This document shows positions 44,843 through 52,309 of a stretch of DNA of 64,000 bases, piece after piece; position 1 is the first letter of the stretch; every line of letters begins with the position of its first letter. Origin of the DNA: Streptomyces sp. NRRL B-1140 (GTDB lineage: Bacteria > Actinomycetota > Actinomycetes > Streptomycetales > Streptomycetaceae); assembly GCF_001280065.1 (NCBI RefSeq), contig NZ_LGEA01000036.1:275360-339359 (forward strand), written 5' to 3'. A model generated the notes under the pieces. It was not told the DNA's origin and did not search any database. It was given only the letters and a program-made list of their open reading frames with translations. A program made the position numbers and the translations under genes.

Positions 44843-45592
44843 CTACTCCCAGCGGAACCTGCGCGCGGCCCCGGCCGTCAGCAGCAGCGTCCACGCCACC
44901 AGCACCCCGAGGTGGCCCCAGCCGGGCCAGTCCCCCGCCGCGGCCTGGTTCAGGGCCTCGGCCGCCGCGCCGAAGGGCGTGAAACCGACGGACCGGGCCA
45001 GGACGTCCGGCATCGTCTGCACCGGCATCCACACGCCCGCGCAGAACATGGCGGGGAAGAAGACGGCCGACCCGATGGCACCGGCGATCTTCGTCGAACG
45101 GGACAGCGCGGAGATCACCGCACCCAGCGCGAGGGCGGAGAGCACGGCCAGGAGCAGGGCGAGGGCGTATCCGAAGCCCTGGCGCGGCAGCCGGACGGCG
45201 AAGGCCAGCCGGCCGGTCGTCAGGGCGAGCAGCGCCGAGACCAGCGCGGCCCCGCCGAACAGCAGCATCTGCGCGGACAGCAGGGCGGCGGGCCTGACCG
45301 GCGTGGTGGACATGCGGCGCAGGATGCCGCGCTCGCGGTAGCCGGTGAGGGTCTGCGGCATGGCCTGGACCCCGGCCATGATCATTCCGAGCAGGACGCT
45401 CACCGGGACGTAGCCGTCGACCGGGCGCAGCCCGCCGAAGTCCGGGTCGGCCTCCCGGAAGGAGGGGATCGAGCCGAGGATCACCAGGAGCACGGTAGGG
45501 AACACCAGGACCCAGAAGAGGGCGCCGGGCTCTCTGCGGAAGAGGCGGATCTCGCTCTTCAGTACGGCCGTGTTGACGAGGGCGGTACTCAT
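44843..45592 (-). CDS. ABC-2 type transporter permease
   Basis: A 249-residue membrane protein with six helices and the ABC-2 fold (VLKSEIRLFRREPGALFWVLVFPTVLLVILG; GYRERGILRRMSTTPVRPAALLSAQ, the conserved cytoplasmic elbow; a C-terminal FTPFGAAAEALNQAAAGDWPGWGHLGVL). It pairs with the ATPase encoded immediately upstream, whose stop overlaps its start by 4 bp. Such systems export drugs, lipids or peptides. The downstream two-component genes suggest induction by the exported compound. Confidence 0.9.
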   Translation of the reverse strand: MSTALVNTAVLKSEIRLFRREPGALFWVLVFPTVLLVILGSIPSFREADPDFGGLRPVDGYVPVSVLLGMIMAGVQAMPQTLTGYRERGILRRMSTTPVRPAALLSAQMLLFGGAALVSALLALTTGRLAFAVRLPRQGFGYALALLLAVLSALALGAVISALSRSTKIAGAIGSAVFFPAMFCAGVWMPVQTMPDVLARSVGFTPFGAAAEALNQAAAGDWPGWGHLGVLVAWTLLLTAGAARRFRWE

Positions 45593-46503
45593 GCCGCCGC
45601 CTCCTTCGTGAGGTCGAGGAACGCGTCGTCCAGCGTGGCGTCGGTGACCCGGAGCTGGTGGGCCGTGACACGGGTGCGGGCGAGCAGGGTGATGACGGCG
45701 TTGACGGTCTCGTCGGTGCCGGACAGGATGACGCGGCCGTCCTTGTGCTGGACCGACGCGAGCGCGGGGAGCGCGCCGAGATCACGCTCGTCCAGAGGCA
45801 CGGACGGGGTGAAGCTGATGACGGTGGCGCCCGCCGAGCGGCGGATCAGTCCGGCCGGGGTGTCCAGGGCGGCCACCCGCCCCTTGTCGATCACGGCGAT
45901 CCGGTCGCACAGCCGCTGCGCCTCCTCCATGAAGTGGGTGACGAGCAGGACCGTGACGCCGTTCGCGCGGATGTCCTCGATCAGCTCCCAGGTGTCGCGG
46001 CGGGCGCGCGGGTCGAGGCCGGTGGTCAGCTCGTCCAGGACGACGGCTCTGGGGTTGCCCACCAGGGCGAGCGCGATGAACAGCCGTTGCTTCTGGCCGC
46101 CGGAGAGTTTGGCGAACCGGGTGGAGAGCTTGGCGGTCAGCCCGAGGCGTTCGGCGAGGGGCCGCCAGTCGAGCGGGCTCGGGTAGAAGGAGCTGTACAG
46201 CTCCAGCGCTTCGCGGACGGTGAGCTTGGCCTGGAGTTCGCTCTCCTGGAGTTGCGCGCCGAGCACCCGGCGGGTGGCCTCGTGCTCGGTGACGGGGTCG
46301 AGCCCCGCGACCCGGACGCGGCCGGAGTCGGGCACGCGCAGCCCCTCGACGCACTCCACGGTGGTGGTCTTCCCGGCGCCGTTGGGGCCGAGGATCCCGA
46401 AGATCTCGCCCTCCTCCACGGCGAAGGAGACACCGTCGACGGCGCGACGGCCGGCGTAGCTCTTGCGCAGTTCGGTGACTTCGATGACTGGTGCGGTCGG
46501 CAT
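45589..46503 (-). CDS. ABC transporter ATP-binding protein (ABC-2 exporter, DrrA-like)
   Basis: A 304-residue ATPase: Walker A GILGPNGAGKTTTVECVEGL, Q-loop GAQLQESELQAKLTVREAL, signature FAKLSGGQKQRLFIALAL, Walker B AVVLDELTTGLDPRARRDTW and the H-loop VLLVTHFMEEAQRL. A C-terminal extension of about 80 residues is typical of daunorubicin-resistance-type (DrrA) ATPases. Walker B shows LDEL rather than the usual LDEP, a mild deviation. It heads the leftward four-gene unit; a 22-bp repeat array lies 80 bp upstream, between it and the divergent ABC exporter genes. Confidence 0.93.
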   Translation of the reverse strand: MPTAPVIEVTELRKSYAGRRAVDGVSFAVEEGEIFGILGPNGAGKTTTVECVEGLRVPDSGRVRVAGLDPVTEHEATRRVLGAQLQESELQAKLTVREALELYSSFYPSPLDWRPLAERLGLTAKLSTRFAKLSGGQKQRLFIALALVGNPRAVVLDELTTGLDPRARRDTWELIEDIRANGVTVLLVTHFMEEAQRLCDRIAVIDKGRVAALDTPAGLIRRSAGATVISFTPSVPLDERDLGALPALASVQHKDGRVILSGTDETVNAVITLLARTRVTAHQLRVTDATLDDAFLDLTKEAAA

Positions 46504-46584
46504 AGGAAGAGAGTGCCGGTGGGGCGGGGCCCCTCACATCGGCCGTCACGCTCGAAAGGGCATCGGCCGATCGGTTGATGCGAC

Positions 46585-46705
46585 CGTACGACCCGGCGGG
46601 GTACGGCCGAGCGGGTGCGGCCGTACGGCCGAGCGGGTGCATGCGTACGGCCGAGCGGGTGCATGCGTACGGCACGACGGGTGCAGCCGTACGGCCCGTC
46701 GAACG
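46585..46705. repeat. 22-bp tandem repeat array in a divergent promoter region
   Basis: Roughly five to six head-to-tail units of 22 bp with core CGTACGGCCGAGCGGGTGCA. Units at 46622 and 46644 are identical; those at 46600 and 46666 have a few changes; the ends (46585, 46688) are partial. Each unit starts with the palindrome CGTACG. The array lies between the leftward ABC-2 ATPase gene and the rightward ABC exporter operon. Two helical turns per unit would place identical faces of DNA in register, which suits cooperative protein binding. Confidence 0.85.
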
Positions 46706-46793
46706 TTTCCCCAGGTCGGGGGGCCCAGGACCGGGCCGGGTCCGGCGGAAACCCGGTGGGAAGTGTCAGTGGCGATCCGTAGGCTCGCTGCTG

Positions 46794-48647
46794 ATGGCCA
46801 CGACACCCGCCCCCGCCCAGGACCGTTCCGCCGTGCGCTCGTTGCTGCGCCTGTGGCCGTACGTGCGGCCCGCGCGGGTGCGGCTGTTCAGTGCCGCGTT
46901 CGTCGCGATACTCGCCTCCTGCGTGGGCCTGGTGATCCCGCTCGTCCTGAAGTGGATGGTCGACGGGCCGATCGCCGGGCGGGACCCGGGCGGGGTGTGG
47001 CTCGGCGCGCTGTACCTGCTGCTGCTCGGCTTCGCGGAAGCCCTGCTGTTCGGGCTGCGGCGGTGGCTGGTGGCCCGTCCGCTCACCCACGTCGAGGCGT
47101 CCATGCGGGCGGGACTGTACCGGCACCTCCAGCGGCTGCCGGTGGCCTTCCACGACCGGTGGGCCTCGGGGCAGTTGCTCTCCCGCGGCACCACCGATCT
47201 GATGCTGCTGCGCCAGTTCCTCGCCTTCCCCCTGACCTTCCTGCTGGTCAACGGGGTGACGATCGTCGTGGGCGTGGTCATCATGCTGCTCCAGGACTGG
47301 ACGCTGGGGCTGGTCGTCCTCGGACCCGCCGTGCCCGTGATGGTCACCTGCCTGGTCTTCGAGAAGCGGTACGCGCAGGTGGCCCGGCAGGCCCAGGACC
47401 AGGTCGGCGATCTGACGACGGTCGTCGAGGAGAGCGTGCTCGGCATCCGCGTCATCAAGGGCTTCGGCCGCCACCGGAGCCAGGCCCGGGCGTTCCGGGA
47501 CCTGTCGCGGACGCTGCGCGGCACGGAACTGCGCAAGGCGCGGCTGCTGGCGACGATCTGGGGCGTCATCGTGACGCTGCCGGAGGTGGCGATCGGGGCG
47601 GCACTGGTGGTGGGGGCCGTCCAGGTGGCCGACGGTGCCCTGTCGGCGGGGACGCTGGTGGCGTTCCTGTCGACGGCGCTGGCGTTGCGGTGGCCGGTGG
47701 AGTCGATCGGGTTCCTGCTCGCGATGAGCCAGGAGGCGGCCGCGGCGACGGAGCGGTTCTTCGAGGTGATGGACGAGGAGACCGAGCACACCACTTCCGA
47801 GCGCGCCATCTCCGGGCACACCGCCTCCGGCGGCACCGCCTCCGAGCACACCGCCTGCATCGCGCGGACCGGCGCGAAGGACCTTCACGAGATGGGCCTG
47901 CGCTTCCACCACGTCCGGTTCCGCTACCCGGACGCCCCGCCCGGCACCCCTCCCGTCCTGCAGGACGTCGACCTGCACATCCGGCCCGGCGAGTCGATGG
48001 CCCTGGTCGGGGCCACCGGCAGCGGCAAGACCACCCTCACAGCGCTCGTCCCCCGCCTCTACGAGCTGACCTCGGGCCGCATCACCCTCGACGGCCGCGA
48101 CATCACGCGGCTGTCCAGAGAAGCGCTGCGTGCCAAGGTCGCCGTGGCCTTCGAGGAGCCCACGCTGTTCTCGGCCGCGGTCCGCGACAACGTTCTCATG
48201 GGGGCGGCGGACACCGCGGGCACCGCCGATCTGGAGCGTGCCCTCGCCGTCGCCCAGGCCGACTTCGTCCATGCCCTGCCCCAGGGGACGGACACCCGGG
48301 TGGGCGAGCAGGGCCTCAGCCTCTCCGGTGGCCAGCGCCAGCGCCTCGCGCTCGCCCGGGCCGTGGTCGGGCAGCCGGAATTCCTTGTCCTGGACGACCC
48401 GCTGTCGGCCCTGGACGTGCACACCGAGGCAGCGGTCGAGGCCGCCCTGCGGCAGGTGCTGGCGGACACCACCGCCCTGATCGTCGCGCACCGCCCGTCC
48501 ACCGTGCTGCTCGCCGACCGCGTCGCACTGCTGTCCGGCGGCCGGATCGCCGCGATCGGCACCCACCACGAACTGCTCCGTACGAACGCCGAGTACGCGC
48601 ATCTGATGTCCGGGGAGACGTCAGGGGAAGAGGAGGGCGCACGATGA
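46794..48647 (+). CDS. ABC half-exporter 1 (heterodimer subunit, Asp variant of catalytic Glu)
   Basis: A 617-residue fused transmembrane/ATPase exporter of the B family. Six helices span about residues 20-340 (RLFSAAFVAILASCVGLVIPLVL...). The nucleotide domain has Walker A LVGATGSGKTT (about 405), signature LSLSGGQRQRLALARA (about 507) and Walker B FLVLDDPLSALD, where the catalytic Glu is Asp. A His/Thr/Ser-rich low-complexity linker (residues about 325-355) joins the domains. ATG at 46794 starts after the 22-bp repeat array. It overlaps the next gene by 4 bp. The Asp change plus the partner's altered signature marks an asymmetric heterodimer of the TM287/288 type. Confidence 0.92.
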   Translation: MATTPAPAQDRSAVRSLLRLWPYVRPARVRLFSAAFVAILASCVGLVIPLVLKWMVDGPIAGRDPGGVWLGALYLLLLGFAEALLFGLRRWLVARPLTHVEASMRAGLYRHLQRLPVAFHDRWASGQLLSRGTTDLMLLRQFLAFPLTFLLVNGVTIVVGVVIMLLQDWTLGLVVLGPAVPVMVTCLVFEKRYAQVARQAQDQVGDLTTVVEESVLGIRVIKGFGRHRSQARAFRDLSRTLRGTELRKARLLATIWGVIVTLPEVAIGAALVVGAVQVADGALSAGTLVAFLSTALALRWPVESIGFLLAMSQEAAAATERFFEVMDEETEHTTSERAISGHTASGGTASEHTACIARTGAKDLHEMGLRFHHVRFRYPDAPPGTPPVLQDVDLHIRPGESMALVGATGSGKTTLTALVPRLYELTSGRITLDGRDITRLSREALRAKVAVAFEEPTLFSAAVRDNVLMGAADTAGTADLERALAVAQADFVHALPQGTDTRVGEQGLSLSGGQRQRLALARAVVGQPEFLVLDDPLSALDVHTEAAVEAALRQVLADTTALIVAHRPSTVLLADRVALLSGGRIAAIGTHHELLRTNAEYAHLMSGETSGEEEGAR

Positions 48648-50518
48648 CGGCGGCCACCGGCACACCGGCCGGCGACAAACCCGACGGCCGATCCGACGAC
48701 CGGCCCGACGACCGTCCGGCCGGCACCGGCGACCCCTTCGACCAGGACGCCCTGCCCACCCCGCCGGGCGCCACCGGAGCCCTGCTGCGCTCCCTGCTCG
48801 CGCCCATGAAGGTGCGGGTCACCATCACGACACTCCTGCTGCTGCTCCAGCAGGCGGTCGTGCAGGCGGGCCCGCTGCTCGTGGCGTACGCCATCGACCG
48901 CGGCGTGCCGGCGTTCCGCGCGCAGGACCACGGGCCGCTGATCGCGGTGGGCGCCGGGTACCTGGCGTGTGCGCTGGCCGCGGGCGGGCTGCAGTTCGCG
49001 TTCGTCGCCGCCGCGGCCGGGGTCAGCCAGGACGTGCTGCTCGACCTGCGCGGCCGGATCTTCCGCCACGCGCAGGCGCTGAGCGTCGACTTCCACGAGC
49101 GCTACACCTCGGGCCGGCTCATCTCCCGCTCCACGACCGACGTGGAGTCGCTGCGCGAGCTGCTGGACGAGGGCCTCCAGGAGCTCGTGACGGTGATCCT
49201 GTCCTTCGTCTACATCTCGGCGATGCTGCTCTGGCTCGACCTGGGGCTCGGGGGCGTGGCGGTGGCGTCCCTGGTGCCGCTGTACGGGCTCGTGCGGTGG
49301 TACCAGCGACGGGCCGGGCGTGTGTACCGGGCGCGGTCGACCGCCATCGCGGCGGTGATCGTCAAGTTCGTCGAGACGATGAACGGCATCCGCCCGGTGC
49401 GCGCCTTCCGTCGCGAGTCCGCCAACGACGCGGACTTCGGCGAGCTCAACCGCCGTCACGAGCGGGTCAACGGCGACGCGCTGCTGGAGATGGCCCGCTA
49501 CGTCACCGGCTCCCGCCTGGTAGCCAACACGGCGGTCGCGGCGATCGTCCTGTGGGGCGCCCACCGGGTCGCGCAGGGCACGCTGGCCCTCGGTGTGCTG
49601 GCGGCGGCCGTGCTGTACCTGCGGCGGCTGTACGACCCCATCGACCGGCTCGGGATGTTCCTGAACTCCTACCAGTCGGCGGCGGCCTCGCTGGAGAAGA
49701 TCGCCGGCCTGCTCGCCCAGTGTCCGTCGGTCCCCGAGCCGGCCACACCCCGGCAGCTTCCGCCGCTGGAGAGCGAGCAGCCCGGCCGCGAAGTGGTCTT
49801 CGACGGCGTCCGCTTCGGCTACCGCACCGGCGGCGAGGTGCTGCCCGCGTTCGACCTCACCCTCCCGGCGGGGCAGACGGTCGCGGTCGTGGGGTCCACG
49901 GGCGCCGGCAAGTCGACGCTGGCCAAGCTGCTGGCCCGGTTCTACGACCCCTCCGGGGGCCGGGTGCTGCTGGACGGGGTCGACCTGCGCGACCTCCCCG
50001 TGCCGGAACTGCGGCGCGGGGTGGTCATGGTGACGCAGGAGGCGTTCCTGTTCTCCGGCACGGTCGCCGACAACATCGCGATCGGCCGCCCGGACGCCAC
50101 CCGCGAGGAGATGGAGCAGGCGGCGAAGGAGATCGGCGCGCACGACTTCATCAGCTCCCTGCCCGACGGCTACGACACCGACGTGCGCAAGCGGGGTGGC
50201 CGGATCTCCGCCGGGCAGCGGCAACTGGTCGCGTTCGCCCGGGCGTTGCTGGCCGACCCGGCGGTGCTGATCCTCGACGAGGCGACCAGCTCGCTGGACG
50301 TGCCCGGGGAGCGTGCGGTGCAGCGGGCCATGACGACGGTGCTGAAGGGCCGTACGGCCGTGGTCATCGCGCACCGGCTGTCGACGGTGGAGATCGCGGA
50401 CCGCGTCCTGGTGATGGAGCGCGGCCGGATCGTGGAGGACGGCGAACCGGCCGAACTCATCGCGGGCACGGGCAGGTTCGCGGATCTGCACCGGGCGTGG
50501 CGGGACAGTCTGGCGTAG
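48644..50518 (+). CDS. ABC half-exporter 2 (heterodimer subunit with catalytic Glu)
   Basis: A 624-residue partner of the preceding gene. An Asp/Pro-rich 45-residue tail precedes six helices. The ATPase has Walker A VVGSTGAGKSTLAKL (about 415), a signature altered to ISAGQRQLVAFARA (about 520) and an intact Walker B VLILDEATSSLD with catalytic Glu. So the dimer would have one normal site (this Walker A/B with the partner's LSGGQ) and one degenerate site. The start overlaps the previous stop (ATGA). The substrate is unknown; related heterodimers export drugs, lipids or peptides. Confidence 0.92.
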   Translation: MTAATGTPAGDKPDGRSDDRPDDRPAGTGDPFDQDALPTPPGATGALLRSLLAPMKVRVTITTLLLLLQQAVVQAGPLLVAYAIDRGVPAFRAQDHGPLIAVGAGYLACALAAGGLQFAFVAAAAGVSQDVLLDLRGRIFRHAQALSVDFHERYTSGRLISRSTTDVESLRELLDEGLQELVTVILSFVYISAMLLWLDLGLGGVAVASLVPLYGLVRWYQRRAGRVYRARSTAIAAVIVKFVETMNGIRPVRAFRRESANDADFGELNRRHERVNGDALLEMARYVTGSRLVANTAVAAIVLWGAHRVAQGTLALGVLAAAVLYLRRLYDPIDRLGMFLNSYQSAAASLEKIAGLLAQCPSVPEPATPRQLPPLESEQPGREVVFDGVRFGYRTGGEVLPAFDLTLPAGQTVAVVGSTGAGKSTLAKLLARFYDPSGGRVLLDGVDLRDLPVPELRRGVVMVTQEAFLFSGTVADNIAIGRPDATREEMEQAAKEIGAHDFISSLPDGYDTDVRKRGGRISAGQRQLVAFARALLADPAVLILDEATSSLDVPGERAVQRAMTTVLKGRTAVVIAHRLSTVEIADRVLVMERGRIVEDGEPAELIAGTGRFADLHRAWRDSLA

Positions 50519-50524
50519 AGCGGC

Positions 50525-50548
50525 GGAGGCGGAGGCGGAGGCGGAGGC
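50525..50548 (+). repeat. (GGAGGC)4 hexanucleotide repeat forming a multiple Shine-Dalgarno tract
   Basis: Four perfect GGAGGC units fill most of the 36-bp gap between exporter genes 2 and 3. The last GGAGG is 7 bases before the ATG of gene 3, an ideal ribosome-site distance; the others supply extra copies upstream. Tandem hexamers are prone to slippage, so unit number may vary between strains. Confidence 0.8.
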
Positions 50549-50554
50549 GGGCGG

Positions 50555-52309
50555 ATGATCGACGCGTACGAGGACCCCGGCACACCCGACCGGCGCGGCG
50601 GCGCCCGGTACCTGTGGTGGCTGGTCATGCGGCAGCCCGGGCGGTGTGCCGCCGGGGCGATGTTCGGCAGTGTGTGGATGGTGCTGCTTGCGGCCACGCC
50701 CTATCTGATGTCCCGGGCCATCGACGAAGGTCTGGAGCCCGGGGACATGAACGCGCTGGTGCTCTGGAGCGGCGCGCTGTTCGCGGTGGGGGCCTTCAAC
50801 GCCTGGCTGAGCATCATGCGGCACCGCACCATGACGCGGGTCCGCATGGACGCCAACTTCCGGACGGTGAAGGTGGTGGTCGGCCAGGCGGTCCGGCTCG
50901 GGTCGTCGTTGTCCCGGCAGATGGGCGCGGGTGAGGTCGTCACGATCGGCGTGGGTGACGTCCAGACGATCAGCCAGTCCCTGACGGTCGTCGGCCCCGG
51001 CGTCGGCGCCGTCGTGGCCTATCTGGTCGTCGCCGCCCTGCTGATCTCGGTCTCCCCGCTCCTCGCCGCGGTCGTCCTGCTCGGCATTCCGGTCCTCGTC
51101 GTGCTGGTCGGCCCGCTGCTCGGCCGGCTGCAGGGCTCGGAGGCGGAGTACCGCGAACGTCAGGGCGTCCTGACCGCCCGCATCGGCGACCTCGCCGCCG
51201 GCCTGCGGGTCCTCGCCGGCCTCGGCGGCAAGGACCTGATCTCGGACGCCTTCCGCCGGGACTCCGGGCGGCTGCGCGAACAGGGCTACCGCGTCGGCGC
51301 GGTGACCAGCTGGGTCCAGGCCCTGGGCATCGGCCTGCCGACCCTGTTCCTCGCGGTGGTGACCTGGCTCGCGGCCCGCCTGGCCGCGCAGGGCCACATC
51401 ACCGTGGGCGAGCTGGTGTCGGTCTACGGCTATGTGGCGGTCCTGGTGGGCCCGGTGTCCTTCTGGGTGGAGTGCGGCTACCAGATCAGCCGCGGCCTGG
51501 TGTGTGCCCGTCGGGTCGTACGCTTCCTGCGCCTGGAGCCGGTGCCCGACACCGGCACCCGGCACGCCCCGTCCGAGCCGTCGGTGCTGTACGACCCCGA
51601 GTCGGACGTGCGCGTCCGGCCGGGCCGCCTGACGGCGCTGGTGGCGGAGCACCCCGCGGACGCCACGGCCGTCCTGGACCGCCTGGCCCGCTACACCCTG
51701 TCGAACGCCACCTGGGGTGGGACCCGCCTGGACGACATCCCCCTGGCCCAGGTCAGGTCCCGCATCCTGCTGGCGGACCACGAGGCGGACCTGTTCGCCG
51801 GGACGCTCCGGGAGATGATCGCCCCTTCGCCGGGGGGCGCGGGGAGCTCCGCGAGCCGCCACGGAGAACCCGCGGACACCACACCGCGGGACCCGGCGAC
51901 CCGGAGGGCGCTGCACACCGCCGCGGCCGAGGACATCGTCCAGGCGCTCCCCGACGGCCTGAACTCCCCGATGACCGCGCAGGCGCGCAACCTCAGCGGC
52001 GGCCAGCGCCAGCGCATCCGCCTGGCGAGAGCACTCCTGGCCGATCCGGAGATCCTCCTCGCCGTCGAACCCACCTCGGCCCTGGACGCCCACACGGAGG
52101 CCACGGTGGCCTCCCGGCTCGCCGCGGCGCGGCACGGCCGCACCACGGTCGTCACCACGACCTCCCCCCTGGTCCTGGACCACGCGGACACCGTCCTCTT
52201 CCTGCAGGCCGGCAAGGTCGCCGCCGGCGGCACCCACCACGAACTCCTGGATTCCACCCCCGGCTACCGAGCCGTCGTCGCACGGGACACCGAGGAGGCC
52301 CTGGGATGA
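50555..52309 (+). CDS. ABC half-exporter 3 with degenerate ATP-binding motifs
   Basis: A 584-residue B-family half-exporter. The six-helix domain is normal (GAMFGSVWMVLLAATPYLMSRAIDEGL...). In the ATPase, the Walker A position reads LTALVAEHPADATAVL (about 361) with no GxxGxGKS, and Walker B reads ILLAVEPTSALD, lacking the Asp. The signature is perfect: LSGGQRQRIRLARALL. An insert rich in Gly/Ser/Pro/Thr (about residues 423-447) includes a stretch similar to a dispersed intergenic repeat. ATG at 50555 is fixed by the GGAGGC tract. It overlaps gene 4 by 4 bp. It should bind ATP poorly and act as the regulatory half of a heterodimer. Confidence 0.88.
   Translation: MIDAYEDPGTPDRRGGARYLWWLVMRQPGRCAAGAMFGSVWMVLLAATPYLMSRAIDEGLEPGDMNALVLWSGALFAVGAFNAWLSIMRHRTMTRVRMDANFRTVKVVVGQAVRLGSSLSRQMGAGEVVTIGVGDVQTISQSLTVVGPGVGAVVAYLVVAALLISVSPLLAAVVLLGIPVLVVLVGPLLGRLQGSEAEYRERQGVLTARIGDLAAGLRVLAGLGGKDLISDAFRRDSGRLREQGYRVGAVTSWVQALGIGLPTLFLAVVTWLAARLAAQGHITVGELVSVYGYVAVLVGPVSFWVECGYQISRGLVCARRVVRFLRLEPVPDTGTRHAPSEPSVLYDPESDVRVRPGRLTALVAEHPADATAVLDRLARYTLSNATWGGTRLDDIPLAQVRSRILLADHEADLFAGTLREMIAPSPGGAGSSASRHGEPADTTPRDPATRRALHTAAAEDIVQALPDGLNSPMTAQARNLSGGQRQRIRLARALLADPEILLAVEPTSALDAHTEATVASRLAAARHGRTTVVTTTSPLVLDHADTVLFLQAGKVAAGGTHHELLDSTPGYRAVVARDTEEALG
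51821..51862 (+). repeat. Intergenic-repeat-like sequence inside an ABC exporter gene
   Basis: The segment starting GCCCCTTCGCCGGGGGGCGC, followed by GGGGAGCTCCGCGAGCCGCC, resembles the GC-rich dispersed element found at 5591 and 58869, which is normally intergenic. Here it is translated as a Gly/Ser/Arg-rich loop of the ATPase domain. Confidence 0.4.

Noticed and set aside
46585..46705. CRISPR array
   Set aside because: The 22-bp units are directly head to tail without unique spacers and no cas genes are nearby; it is a tandem repeat.
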